From Saprospiraceae bacterium (GTDB lineage: Bacteria; Bacteroidota; Bacteroidia; Chitinophagales; Saprospiraceae): DNA of 64,000 bases. The stretch's first letter is position 1. Every line of letters begins with the position of its first letter. The DNA lies in the NCBI GenBank assembly GCA_027488935.1, contig JAIYAP010000059.1, positions 62,001 through 126,000 of the forward strand, read 5' to 3'. The position numbers were made by a program, and so were the translations under genes. A model generated the notes under the pieces. It was not told the origin of the DNA. It made no database searches and saw only the letters and a list, made by a program, of their open reading frames with translations. Positions 1 to 8,184 of the stretch are shown here, piece after piece.

Positions 1-627
1 CAATGCGTTATCAGTAAACGCTACAATATCCACGTCTATATCCGGGTGGTTGCTCAGGTATCCTGCCAAGTTCGAAAGCAGGCTTTTCCCATTGGTATTT
101 ACATTGATCCCCGCAAGGTCGAACAGGTATTTGTCATTGAAATTGACCACCACGGTTTCGCCTTCAATTGCAATGGCCACGCCTTCCGATTTTTCAAATA
201 CTTTCGTGAGGTTGTTTTTTAAATTATCCAGTTGCAGTTTGCGTTCTGTTTGGGCGCTGCGTACTTTTTGAACAATTGCGATGCGGTTGTCCAATTGCGC
301 TTTGGTGGCAGCCAATTCTTTTTCGAGGGCAATTTTTTCCGAAATAAGTTTACTGGAAGATTCGCCCATTTGCTGCGTTCGGGAACTGAGTTCGGTGCGC
401 AAATCGGCCAGCATCGTTTCCTGATTACCAATAGTTCGGTTGAGGGCGCCCACCATATCGGTCAATTTGGCGGTCTCTGCCTTTCGGTCTTGCAATTCCT
501 TTACAAAAACACTTTCGCGTGCTTCTCCCAGTTCGCGGGTGCGTACTTCTGCTTTGTAGATTTTGGGTTTTACACAAGCACTCATTCCAGCAATCATTAA
601 AATCAACAGCAACAATCCTTTTCTCAT
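1..627 (-). CDS. OmpA-like lipoprotein with coiled coil, 3' end outside the window
   Basis: The frame is open from an ATG at 627 to position 1 and gives 209 residues with no stop. The N-terminus is a lipoprotein signal ending in a lipobox (G-M-S-A-C, Cys at about residue 18). Residues 25-140 are rich in Glu, Lys, Gln and Leu and look like a long coiled coil. From about 150 onward the protein resembles the start of an OmpA peptidoglycan-binding domain, with VVVNFNDKYLFD followed by DIVAFTDN. The rest of that domain lies beyond the window. It probably links the outer membrane to peptidoglycan. It sits 34 bp downstream of the DUF1573 frame on the same strand, so it is likely the last gene of the PorP/OmpA operon. 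The coiled-coil plus OmpA design is clear; the precise role is inference. Confidence 0.8.
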   Translation of the reverse strand, partial: MRKGLLLLILMIAGMSACVKPKIYKAEVRTRELGEARESVFVKELQDRKAETAKLTDMVGALNRTIGNQETMLADLRTELSSRTQQMGESSSKLISEKIALEKELAATKAQLDNRIAIVQKVRSAQTERKLQLDNLKNNLTKVFEKSEGVAIAIEGETVVVNFNDKYLFDLAGINVNTNGKSLLSNLAGYLSNHPDIDVDIVAFTDNAL

Positions 628-661
628 ACGTAGTTGTTGTGGTAGTATTTGTTTGGGTCTT

Positions 662-985
662 TTATTCGCGTTTGGGCTGAACCTGCACCAATAATTGTAC
701 CTGTTTTACCAGTGGGTAATCGTTGGCATCTGTATTTTTAAAAATAACGTCGATTGTTTTGGACTGATTGCCCGAATGGCCGGCCGTATTAAAAATTAGG
801 TTGATGCGGCCGAGCGCTTTGGCAGGAATGGGCCCTTCTGTCCAATCCATATAAATACATTCGCAAGCGCTAACAATTTCGATTTCGAGTGGGTCTTTCC
901 CGGTATTTTCAAAGATAAATTCGGTTCCTATTTTTTCCCCTTCCTGCACGGTCCCGAAAACAATGGTGTCTTGCTTAAAACGCAA
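662..985 (-). CDS. DUF1573 domain, probably a fragment fused to the upstream OmpA gene by frameshift
   Basis: The 107 residues from a TTG form an almost complete DUF1573 domain: TIVFGTVQEGEK, then FENTGKDPLEI, then a beta-rich end. No signal peptide is present, although DUF1573 proteins are usually exported. The frame stays open upstream of the TTG and reads convincingly as protein (ADTIAPGIDWNNPVDAVL), but it has no ATG, GTG or TTG there and runs into the end of the OmpA gene in another frame. The OmpA gene stops at 1042 just after a run of nine T (coding strand). One extra T would fuse the two. I therefore suspect this is the C-terminal domain of the OmpA protein, made by -1 slippage or split by a one-base error. 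A free-standing protein from TTG 985 is the alternative. Confidence 0.65.
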   Translation of the reverse strand: MRFKQDTIVFGTVQEGEKIGTEFIFENTGKDPLEIEIVSACECIYMDWTEGPIPAKALGRINLIFNTAGHSGNQSKTIDVIFKNTDANDYPLVKQVQLLVQVQPKRE

Positions 986-1041
986 AACGGCATCGACCGG
1001 ATTATTCCAGTCGATGCCGGGCGCGATCGTATCGGCCTCAA

Positions 1042-3132
1042 TTAGTTTTGATAAAAAAAAACTGGGCGTACAGATTGTTTGCCGCCTGGTTTTTGTCCTT
1101 TTGGTTTTTCGTTGGTCTCTGGCACTATTGTTTCTTCAATTTCGATGCTGGTAGGACCGGCGAGGATTTTGAATTCGGTACGGCGGTTGTAGCGGTGTTC
1201 ATCATCGGTACATTCGATGCCGTCTGTGCAACGATTGAGGATGAATTGTTCGCCATATCCAACCGGGGTGATCCGATCATCGGCAATGCCTTTGGCCACC
1301 ATCCAGCGTTTGGCGCTATCGGCACGGCGTTGGGAAAGTTTTTGGTTGTAATCCACTTTACCTTGCGCATCCGTATGCGAAGACAACTCGATTTTCATAT
1401 CCGGGTATTTATTCATCAAATCAACCAGGAATTGGAGGTCTTTTTCGGAATCCACCAAGATTTTATCGTCGTTAAAGTCGTAATAGATGTTGTTCAAGCG
1501 GATTGGCTCGTTGCGTTTTACGATCACAGGCTCCTTTTTCTTCAAACGCAGGGTGAGTTTTTTGTCGATCACAATCGATTTTTTCACACCAACCGTATTT
1601 AACTTGATGGTATCGGACTGGTATCCTTCGCGGGTAGCGATCAGGACGTAAGAGCGTTCGGGTTGTAATGCGAAACTAAAGTCATTGCCTCCGGCGTTGT
1701 TCTTTTCGTCTACTTTTGCCGGATTTTTCTCCGTTACATCCACAATTTGCAAAGTACAATTCGGCAGTGGCTGGTTTTCCTTTTCCTTTTGGCGTTTCAG
1801 GCGGAAGGTGTTGGCCACCAGTTGCACCTTGATACGTTCCATTTCCCAGTTGTAAATGTCGTCGCAGCAGGTTTTGCTTTTCAGGTTGTTTGGTCCAGGT
1901 CGGTTGCTGACCAAAAATCCAGAGTATCCATCCACAGATTGGGAGTAATATTGATCATCGACACTGGAGTTGACGCCCAGCGGCAATGGTTTTGGAGCGC
2001 TCCAGACCGAGCCATTCCATTGACTTTCAAACACATCTAAACCACCCAGGCTTGGGCGGCCGTTGCTGCTAAAGTACAATTTGCCATCGCGGTAAAATGG
2101 GCTTACTTCGTCGCCGGGCGTGTTGATCACCGTGCCCAAGTTAACAGGCAGGCTGTACACGCCGTCGCTTTTGCGGGTTGCGTAATAGATATCATCGCCA
2201 CCTTGTCCGCCGGGCATATTGGCCACAAAAAACAACACTTTTTCGCCAAACAGTTCGCCTTCATTGGGGTGTTTGGCGATATATTCGCCATTTACGCCAA
2301 CCACTTCATTAGCGGCACCCCAACCATCGTTGGTTTTTGGGGAAAAATAAATTTTGCTGCTCGACATCCCGTTAAATTCGGTTTCCACCCGGGTGAAAAA
2401 CATGGTATTGCCATCATTACTGATGCTTACGTTGCCTTGGTGCCAGCCTTCGCGGTTGATTTGTGTACCCAAAGCGGTTGGGTCGCCAAAAGCATCGGTT
2501 TCTTTTTTGGCAGTATAAATTTTGGCAAACCAGTCACCTTCTTTGCCATCCAGGGTAACGATTTCCTTCGATTTGAGCGAAACGAAGTACAATTCCCCGT
2601 TGAACATAAATGGGGCGGCCTCCGTTTGCGGGCTGTTGGCTTTTTTACCGATGTTGTTGACCAGCAGATTTTCAGGCTGTTTGGCTTTGCGGCCCAATTC
2701 GCAGCCAGCGATTTCCAATTTAGCCGATTTTTTCAAGTTTTCGTCGGCGCCTTCGGAGGTGTATTGATTGAACATGTCGATGGCTTCGGCGTATTTGCCA
2801 TTCATTTTCATGCTCAATGCCAGCCAGTATTTGAGTTCGGTGTACTCGGCTTTGCGGTCGCGCAGCACGATTTTGCTCAAGGCCTTTTCTGCTTTATCAT
2901 AATCGCGCAAATCGTAGTGCAATTTGGCGATTTTTACATTAATTGCTTTGTCTTTGGTCTCATCGTACACTTTTTGGTACAATTCGAGTGCCTGGTAAGG
3001 GTTGTTGTTGGCAACCGATTCTTCGGCGGCCTTTAAATTTGCTTCCGGTGTAGCCCGATTGATCGGTTGTGCGTACAACCCGATTGTCGTGAGCAAGGTA
3101 AAGGTTAAAAGCAGGAGCGTATATTTCATCAT
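1042..3132 (-). CDS. PorE-like OmpA family protein (TPR, PD40 propeller, CRD, OmpA)
   Basis: 696 residues with a signal peptide (MMKYTLLLLTFTLLTT..GLYAQ). The ATG at 3132 fits this signal; an in-frame ATG at 3147 adds five residues. TPR-like helices span about 25-127 and a PD40/WD40-like propeller about 160-425 (repeated G-x-LYFSS and D-DIYYA patterns). A carboxypeptidase-regulatory-like sandwich covers about 440-530, and an OmpA peptidoglycan-binding domain about 540-650 (YYDFNDDKI, SSHTDAQG, YNQKLSQRRAD, NRRTEFKI). This domain order matches PorE of the type IX secretion machinery, but many Bacteroidota carry several paralogues beside PorP/SprF-like genes. It lies 53 bp downstream of the PorP/SprF gene. 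The C-terminus ends oddly at a nine-T run beside the DUF1573 frame. Confidence 0.85.
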   Translation of the reverse strand: MMKYTLLLLTFTLLTTIGLYAQPINRATPEANLKAAEESVANNNPYQALELYQKVYDETKDKAINVKIAKLHYDLRDYDKAEKALSKIVLRDRKAEYTELKYWLALSMKMNGKYAEAIDMFNQYTSEGADENLKKSAKLEIAGCELGRKAKQPENLLVNNIGKKANSPQTEAAPFMFNGELYFVSLKSKEIVTLDGKEGDWFAKIYTAKKETDAFGDPTALGTQINREGWHQGNVSISNDGNTMFFTRVETEFNGMSSSKIYFSPKTNDGWGAANEVVGVNGEYIAKHPNEGELFGEKVLFFVANMPGGQGGDDIYYATRKSDGVYSLPVNLGTVINTPGDEVSPFYRDGKLYFSSNGRPSLGGLDVFESQWNGSVWSAPKPLPLGVNSSVDDQYYSQSVDGYSGFLVSNRPGPNNLKSKTCCDDIYNWEMERIKVQLVANTFRLKRQKEKENQPLPNCTLQIVDVTEKNPAKVDEKNNAGGNDFSFALQPERSYVLIATREGYQSDTIKLNTVGVKKSIVIDKKLTLRLKKKEPVIVKRNEPIRLNNIYYDFNDDKILVDSEKDLQFLVDLMNKYPDMKIELSSHTDAQGKVDYNQKLSQRRADSAKRWMVAKGIADDRITPVGYGEQFILNRCTDGIECTDDEHRYNRRTEFKILAGPTSIEIEETIVPETNEKPKGQKPGGKQSVRPVFFYQN
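1053..1061 (-). other. Homopolymer run (A9 on + strand) at a possible frameshift site
   Basis: On the coding strand the 3' end of the OmpA gene reads CCA GTT TTT TTT TAT CAA AAC TAA. The DUF1573 frame begins one base earlier (AGT TTT TTT TTA TCA). A -1 slip on this run, or a true length of ten T, joins the two frames into one protein. Confidence 0.5.
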
Positions 3133-3185
3133 ATTGTAATTAGGCATGGGAATGTCCTTGCGGAATGCAACGAATTGGGTAAAAA

Positions 3186-4250
3186 TTAGAAACGTGGGCA
3201 AAGGATTTTGGGTTTTGGATCGGCCTTTTTGTACTTTTTGATGATGTAATTGGCCGCAATTTCGAAACCACCTCGATAATTGGTTTGGTTGGACAGTTGA
3301 CTCACATTGATATCATAGGCAAAGCCCACTTGCAAATCCTTTTTTTGATAACCCAACAGTATTTGCGCGGCATCTCCCAGGCGATAGCCCAGACCGAATT
3401 TGAGCGTTATGTCTTTTTCCTGGTTAAAAAGGTAGCCAAACATGTTTTGAATGGCAATTTCATCCGCGCCAGCCATGGTTTGGAACAAGAAAGAAGGGCT
3501 GGTCGTTAGTTTGTCATTCAATTGAATGTTGAATGTACCACTAGTGACTGCCCGGCGAGCCAATTTTTCATCTCGAGGGTCGCTAGGCATAGTAGAAGAG
3601 GTAGTATCCGGCTTCACCAAGGTAAAACTCGGACGGCCAATATGGAACATAGAAAATCCAAGCACGAAGTTCATGCGTTTGTTCAAGCGTGCAGTAAGTG
3701 CAATGCCAGCATCATTGTCGGTATAATTGGTCGCGTCGGTAGCAAACGATTCCGCGCTGGCAGTGAAATCATAATCGCCATTTGCCTTAAAGCCGTCTTC
3801 CAGTCGTGCCCGATTGCCCGGGTCCAGTTTGCGCTGTTCGCCCCCAAAGTGGTAGCCAACAGAAAGGTATGTATTTCCTTTTTTATCCAGCGACAGGTGG
3901 TAAGCTGCGCCTAATTTCAGGCCATTGTGTGTCATACCGAGTGCACCTGCTTTATCGGTAAAAACCGACAAACCGATACCGACCCAGTCGCGCTTGCGAA
4001 AACCGCGGATAATCGGTGCGTCAACCCACACGGATGGAGTGCGGAATTGCTGTCCTGCGCCCAATACACTCGCCCATTGGCCTCTGAAAATACCGCCTAT
4101 TCGAACGGTGCCTTCAAATTTTCCAATTTGCGCCGGATTCAGGCTCATGGGCGCCATGTTGTATTGTGTGAAATGGATGTCTTGTGACCAAATAGAAGCG
4201 GTGGTCAGGAATAAGCAAGCAAAAAGGCTTAGTAGTTTTCTAGTGTGCAT
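3186..4250 (-). CDS. PorP/SprF family type IX secretion membrane protein
   Basis: 354 residues from the ATG at 4250, which precedes a signal peptide (MHTRKLLSLFACLFLTTASIWSQ); the longer open frame upstream lacks signal character. The mature start DIHFTQYNMAPMSLNPAQIG is the family hallmark (FTQY...P...NPA..G). The rest is a predicted outer-membrane beta-barrel with alternating strands such as KLGAAYHLSLD, MNFVLGFSMFHIG and LKFGLGYRLGDAAQILLGYQ. PorP/SprF proteins help display or secrete T9SS cargo, and Bacteroidota genomes hold many paralogues, often paired with an OmpA gene as here. Which cargo it serves cannot be told; the giant type B proteins at 38.9-45 kb and 51.7-56.9 kb are possible clients in the same genome. 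Confidence 0.9.
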   Translation of the reverse strand: MHTRKLLSLFACLFLTTASIWSQDIHFTQYNMAPMSLNPAQIGKFEGTVRIGGIFRGQWASVLGAGQQFRTPSVWVDAPIIRGFRKRDWVGIGLSVFTDKAGALGMTHNGLKLGAAYHLSLDKKGNTYLSVGYHFGGEQRKLDPGNRARLEDGFKANGDYDFTASAESFATDATNYTDNDAGIALTARLNKRMNFVLGFSMFHIGRPSFTLVKPDTTSSTMPSDPRDEKLARRAVTSGTFNIQLNDKLTTSPSFLFQTMAGADEIAIQNMFGYLFNQEKDITLKFGLGYRLGDAAQILLGYQKKDLQVGFAYDINVSQLSNQTNYRGGFEIAANYIIKKYKKADPKPKILCPRF

Positions 4251-4510
4251 ACCAGATTGTTTTGAGCGTAGTATTTCGTAAGCATTACAGCCGAAAATTA
4301 AGTAAAAATTCGGTTGCATCTCCAAATCGTCTGCCAGTAAATGTTAAACTGCCAAAAAAATGATCCGCAGAGGCAAACATCGCTCAATTCTGACGAAATG
4401 AGAAACATTATCTGCGTTTCGGAAAAAATTATCATTTGTGTCACTTTTTTGAGAGACGGTTATCTTCAAAAAAGGGTTGCATGTATTTATTGGTTATTCC
4501 TTTCACCGTG

Positions 4511-5497
4511 TTATGTCAACGCCAAAGTAATATACCGGGCAATCGCATTCAAATCCTGGTTGTTCATGCATTTAAAATGCCCTTTTGGACAAACGGCATA
4601 CCCGATTTTCGAACACGGACGGCAAGATAAACCCTTTATTTCAAAATTTTCACATCTAGCCAATCCTTTTGGATCATAAGGATACATTCCGAACCGCGGG
4701 GTTGTATTGCCCCATACTGCTGCGATTTTTTTGTGTTTTGCCGCTGCAATGTGCATCAGTCCGGTATCATGGGTGAGTACAACGCCTGCTTGTTCCACTA
4801 CTGATGCCGATTGATGCAAACTTAGGGTGCCACACAAATTCCAAATATGGGGTCCTATCTGTGCGAGTTGTTCCCCGAGTGCAGCTTCTGCTTTTCCACC
4901 CAACAAAACCACCGAACAGGGCAGTAAACGACACAACTGCTCCATACTTTCGGGCGGCAACCGCTTCGTTGCATGGGTTGCGCCCAGCACAAAAGCGACA
5001 AAAGGCAACTTCAGTCCTTGCTCTTGTAAATCCTGGAGATCCACCACTTGATCCGTTGGAATAAAATAATCCAGTCCTGCTCCATCCGACTGAACCCCCA
5101 AATGCCGAACCGTACGCAAATATCGGTCCACAATATGTTCTTGCGGCATCCAATCTATGCCCGTATTTACCATCATCCATTTTTCGAGGTTTTTTTTCGG
5201 AAAAGCGCGGCTAGGACGGCCAAGCGCCAGTTTGAGCCGAGCGCTGCGCAGGTTGTGGTGCAGGTCGATCACCCAGTCATACTGTTCTGCTTTTAATTCT
5301 GGCAAAACCTCGTCTATTTCTTTGTCGAAGTGGTACACCTTATCGAGGTACGGATTGGGTGTCAGGATGCCTTTGAACGCCGTTTTGGTTAAAAAATGCA
5401 ATTCCGCACCCAACTGCAGTTTGAGGCAGCGAATGACCGGCGTGGTGAGTACGATGTCGCCGATGGCACTGAAGCGGAGGAGGAGGATTTTAGTGAT
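4511..5497 (-). CDS. Glycosyltransferase family 9 (heptosyltransferase-like); start codon missing
   Basis: The protein begins ITKILLLRFSAIGDIVLTTPVIRC, the usual GT9 N-terminus, and ends with the nucleotide-sugar-binding region (LTHDTGLMHIAAAK, WGNTTPRFGMYP). About 328 residues, normal for heptosyltransferases that transfer ADP-heptose to lipopolysaccharide or related glycans; donor and acceptor are unknown here. The expected ATG is an ATC (5495-5497), and the in-frame sequence upstream is a 7-bp repeat tract with no ATG, GTG or TTG before the stop. A TTG at 5413 is available but would delete the first Rossmann strand. A TTG at 5597 would read into this gene if one 7-bp unit were lost. The gene may therefore be phase-variable or switched off in this copy. 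Confidence 0.85.
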   Translation of the reverse strand: MTKILLLRFSAIGDIVLTTPVIRCLKLQLGAELHFLTKTAFKGILTPNPYLDKVYHFDKEIDEVLPELKAEQYDWVIDLHHNLRSARLKLALGRPSRAFPKKNLEKWMMVNTGIDWMPQEHIVDRYLRTVRHLGVQSDGAGLDYFIPTDQVVDLQDLQEQGLKLPFVAFVLGATHATKRLPPESMEQLCRLLPCSVVLLGGKAEAALGEQLAQIGPHIWNLCGTLSLHQSASVVEQAGVVLTHDTGLMHIAAAKHKKIAAVWGNTTPRFGMYPYDPKGLARCENFEIKGLSCRPCSKIGYAVCPKGHFKCMNNQDLNAIARYITLALT

Positions 5498-5580
5498 GAG
5501 TGAGGAGTGAGGAGTGATGAGTGAGGAGTGAGGAGTGAGGAGTAATGAGTGAGGAGTGAGGAGTTGACAGTGGATAGTTG
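5490..5580. repeat. Heptanucleotide tandem repeat at the 5' end of the GT9 gene
   Basis: On the minus strand about thirteen 7-bp units run in phase: CAACTAT, CCACTGT, CAACTCC, TCACTCC, TCACTCA, TTACTCC and so on, down to TCACTAA inside the GT9 start. The consensus is about YCACTCC. The same heptad type (CAACTNN) occurs at 34262-34296. Such short tandemly repeated repetitive sequences are well known in cyanobacteria and also occur in other phyla. Confidence 0.85.
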
Positions 5581-5600
5581 AAAATTTTCGTGATCAAAAT

Positions 5601-5680
5601 GACACTAGCGGGGTCGCATCTTTGTTGCAAAATGCTGACCAACGACCCATTACGACTCCAGCGGGGTCACATCTTTGTTG
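5601..5680. repeat. Imperfect direct repeat of the K+ channel gene's 3' end
   Basis: Bases 5601-5627 and 5654-5680 match at 23 of 27 positions (core GCGGGGTC.CATCTTTGTTG). The second copy is the last coding segment of the channel gene (NKDVTPLES); the first is a non-coding echo 53 bp away, between that gene and the heptad repeats. Confidence 0.75.
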
Positions 5681-6762
5681 ATTTTTTGTTTAAAATCGGT
5701 CATTTGTTCCTGGCTGCCCAACACGACAATATGCAGGCCGGGACGCAGCAGGAGGCTGGGCAGGGGGTTCAATTCGTATTCGCCATTGGGTTGTCGCACG
5801 CCGATGAGGGAGATGCGGGCATTTTGGAGCAGGCCACTCTCCTGGATGGTTTTATTGCGGTATTGGATGGCGAGATTTTCTACAGGGATTTCTTCAAACA
5901 CCGCATTATCGGTTCCGATGTTGGACAACAAGTCAAAAAAGGCGACCACGTCGGGTTTTTCGATCAGGGTTGCCATATAGTAGCCGCCGATGCGTTCGGG
6001 GACCACGGTATAATTGGCGCCAGCGCGACGAAGTTTGGTTTCATCGGCAGCAGAGTTTGCGCGGCTGATGATGCGCAGGGAAGGGTTTACTTGTCGGGCC
6101 GACAAGGTTATAAAGAGGTTGTCGGTATCACTGGGGAGGGTAATCACCAGCGCATTAGCCTGTTGAATGCGCGCTTCTTCCAGTACCATGTCCTCGGTTG
6201 CATCGCCTTCAATGAATAAATAATTGTATTTTTCTTTGAGTTGTTCGATGCGTTCGTGGTTGGTTTCGATCACGACAAAGGGTTTTCCTTGTTTCGACAA
6301 TTCATAGGTTACCTCCAGTGCGTGCCTGCCGAAGCCGCAAATAATAACATGATTTTTGAGTTGTTGAATACTGCGGTGCATGCGATAATCTTTCAAAAGT
6401 TTGGTAAAGCCGCCTTCGGAAAAAATGCCCGTGATGGTAGAAACAGAATAACCCAACAAACCGAGGTTAAACAGGATTAAAATTGCGGTAAACACCCTGC
6501 CTCCTTGGTCCAAGGGATGGATTTCGCCAAATCCAACCGTAGATAAGGTAATGACCGACATGTAAAATGCATCGAACCACGGAAAATGTTCCAACAACCG
6601 AAAACCCAGCATGCCCACTAAAAGCGACAGGAAAATCAAGACTGTAGCCCAACGCAAACGCAAGATCACTTTAACGATTGCTTTGTGTCGACTGGAAATG
6701 ACTGCTCCTTTTTTGGGCAATTTGATAAAAAGGAAAAAGAACAAAAACCAGTTGATCCGCAT
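5650..6762 (-). CDS. Potassium channel with two membrane helices and RCK (TrkA-N/TrkA-C) domains
   Basis: 370 residues. Helix 1 is at about 35-55 and the pore loop carries the selectivity filter TLSTVGFGE, close to the K+ signature TVGYG. Helix 2 follows at about 92-115. Residues 135-250 form an RCK N-terminal Rossmann domain (VIICGFGRHALEV, then IEGDATEDMVLEEA), and 280-360 an RCK C-terminal domain (RPGLHIVVLG). This is the MthK/Kch plan: a tetrameric channel gated by a ligand bound to the cytoplasmic RCK ring. The gating ligand cannot be read. The start lies 3 bp after the GH13 stop, so the genes are likely co-transcribed. The 3' end is partly duplicated downstream. Confidence 0.9.
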   Translation of the reverse strand: MRINWFLFFFLFIKLPKKGAVISSRHKAIVKVILRLRWATVLIFLSLLVGMLGFRLLEHFPWFDAFYMSVITLSTVGFGEIHPLDQGGRVFTAILILFNLGLLGYSVSTITGIFSEGGFTKLLKDYRMHRSIQQLKNHVIICGFGRHALEVTYELSKQGKPFVVIETNHERIEQLKEKYNYLFIEGDATEDMVLEEARIQQANALVITLPSDTDNLFITLSARQVNPSLRIISRANSAADETKLRRAGANYTVVPERIGGYYMATLIEKPDVVAFFDLLSNIGTDNAVFEEIPVENLAIQYRNKTIQESGLLQNARISLIGVRQPNGEYELNPLPSLLLRPGLHIVVLGSQEQMTDFKQKINKDVTPLES

Positions 6763-6765
6763 ACC

Positions 6766-8169
6766 TTATTTATTGCTGAGCACCAAATAGGCCCAAGGCT
6801 CCAAATTAAGGTTCATATCGCGGGTAACCTGCACCGTACTGGGATCGAACACATTAATATAGGCGCCCACCATATCATCACTTGGGCGCAGGGTTACATT
6901 TTTGTGTTCTTTACTTAGGTTCAAAATGACCACCACCCGTTCGCCGCCAGTTTCTCGGGTAAAGGCGTAAATTTGATCATCTGCATTGGTGGGAATCTTC
7001 ACCAATTTGCCGCCGTTGTTGCCGGTTTGCAGGGCTTTGTTATGGTGTTTTAAGGAACAAAGATTTTGGAAAAAGCGGGTTTTGCCATAATCTTTCCATC
7101 GAATCGGGTCTTTTTCAAAAAAAGCGAGCCGTTGATTCAGGCCGTCTTCCTGGCCATTATAGAGCATAGGTGTGCCTTGCCAGGTAAACATCAGCACATT
7201 AAATACATCGGCAGCGGGACCATACAAGTCTTGTTCGGTGCCCGACCAGGTGTTTTCATCGTGGTTTTGGGTAAAATACAGTTGGTAATATCCTTCCGGA
7301 TAATATTGGTTGAGGAAAGACAACAGGGTATCCAAGGACTGCGCATTTTGCTTACCGTTGGCAATATCGCGGGTGACATCCTTCCATTTCCATCCATAAT
7401 TTGCATTAAAACACGTATTGAAATGCCCTGGTTCGTCTTGCCATTCAGAAAGCATAAACATTGGTTTCACCGAATCGAGCGCTGGCCGCACTTCTGCCCA
7501 GAAATCATTGGGTACCAGGCCGGCCATATCAACCCTAAACCCATCGATATCGCAAGTTTTTATCCAATATTGCATGGCCGCAATCATGGCTTTGCGCAAT
7601 TCAGGCTGGTTGTAATCCAGGTCGGCAGTATCGTCCCAATCGGTCGGCTGGCCGTGTTCATTGAGTGCGGTGGTAAATGCGCCATTAATTTTGGTATAAT
7701 ATTCCGGGTGTTCCTGCATCCACACGGCATCCCAGGCGGTATGGTTGGGTACCCAGTCCATGATCACCCGAATACCTAGTTGATGTGCATCTGAAATCAA
7801 GGCTTGCAAATCTGCTAAATTGCCATAATCTGAGTTAATTGCGTAATAATCCTGCACCGAATACGGGCTGCCGAGTCCGCCTTTTCGGCGCAATTTGCCG
7901 ATTGGGTGGATGGGCATAAGCCAAAGCACATCCACGCCCAGTTCGTGCAGGCGTGGAAGGGCGTTACGCACCCCTGCGAAGTTGCCTTCTGGCGAAAACT
8001 GGCGCACATTGCACTCGTATAAAACAGCATTTTTGGCCCATTCGGGTTGGGACAGGCGACCGGCACTTGCATGGTTTTGCACAGCGGAAGGATTAGAGGG
8101 CGATTGGCAGCTGACTGCGCAAAAGAGCAGTGCTACCAGGGGAAAAAAGAAAGGATAGTGCATAAACAT
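6766..8169 (-). CDS. Secreted GH13 alpha-amylase family lipoprotein
   Basis: 467 residues with a lipoprotein signal (lipobox A-V-S-C at about 18-21), so probably outside the inner membrane. The GH13 barrel is clear: VLWLMPIHPIG early, VIMDWVPNHTA (region I), GFRVDMA with nucleophile Asp near 210 (region II), MLSEWQDE with acid/base Glu near 242 (region III) and FTQNHDENTW with the third Asp near 305 (region IV). A short C-terminal beta domain ends the protein. It should act on alpha-glucans or maltodextrins, though exact specificity cannot be given. An in-frame ATG at 8163 is an alternative start. It lies between an unknown gene (15 bp upstream) and the K+ channel gene (3 bp downstream). Confidence 0.9.
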   Translation of the reverse strand: MFMHYPFFFPLVALLFCAVSCQSPSNPSAVQNHASAGRLSQPEWAKNAVLYECNVRQFSPEGNFAGVRNALPRLHELGVDVLWLMPIHPIGKLRRKGGLGSPYSVQDYYAINSDYGNLADLQALISDAHQLGIRVIMDWVPNHTAWDAVWMQEHPEYYTKINGAFTTALNEHGQPTDWDDTADLDYNQPELRKAMIAAMQYWIKTCDIDGFRVDMAGLVPNDFWAEVRPALDSVKPMFMLSEWQDEPGHFNTCFNANYGWKWKDVTRDIANGKQNAQSLDTLLSFLNQYYPEGYYQLYFTQNHDENTWSGTEQDLYGPAADVFNVLMFTWQGTPMLYNGQEDGLNQRLAFFEKDPIRWKDYGKTRFFQNLCSLKHHNKALQTGNNGGKLVKIPTNADDQIYAFTRETGGERVVVILNLSKEHKNVTLRPSDDMVGAYINVFDPSTVQVTRDMNLNLEPWAYLVLSNK

Positions 8170-8184
8170 GGTAGATAAAATGCT

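Noticed and set aside
2203-3036. 277-residue open frame on the + strand opposite the OmpA gene
   Set aside because: Composition is Phe/Val/Gln-rich with no domain pattern; it is the shadow of the OmpA coding strand.
4251-4510. Small genes in the gap between the GT9 and PorP/SprF-like genes
   Set aside because: Short frames there (for example from 4341 on the + strand) run into the GT9 gene in antisense and lack protein character; no clear promoter box or hairpin is seen.
7066-7779. 237-residue + strand open frame opposite the amylase gene
   Set aside because: The minus strand codes an intact GH13 enzyme with all catalytic motifs.
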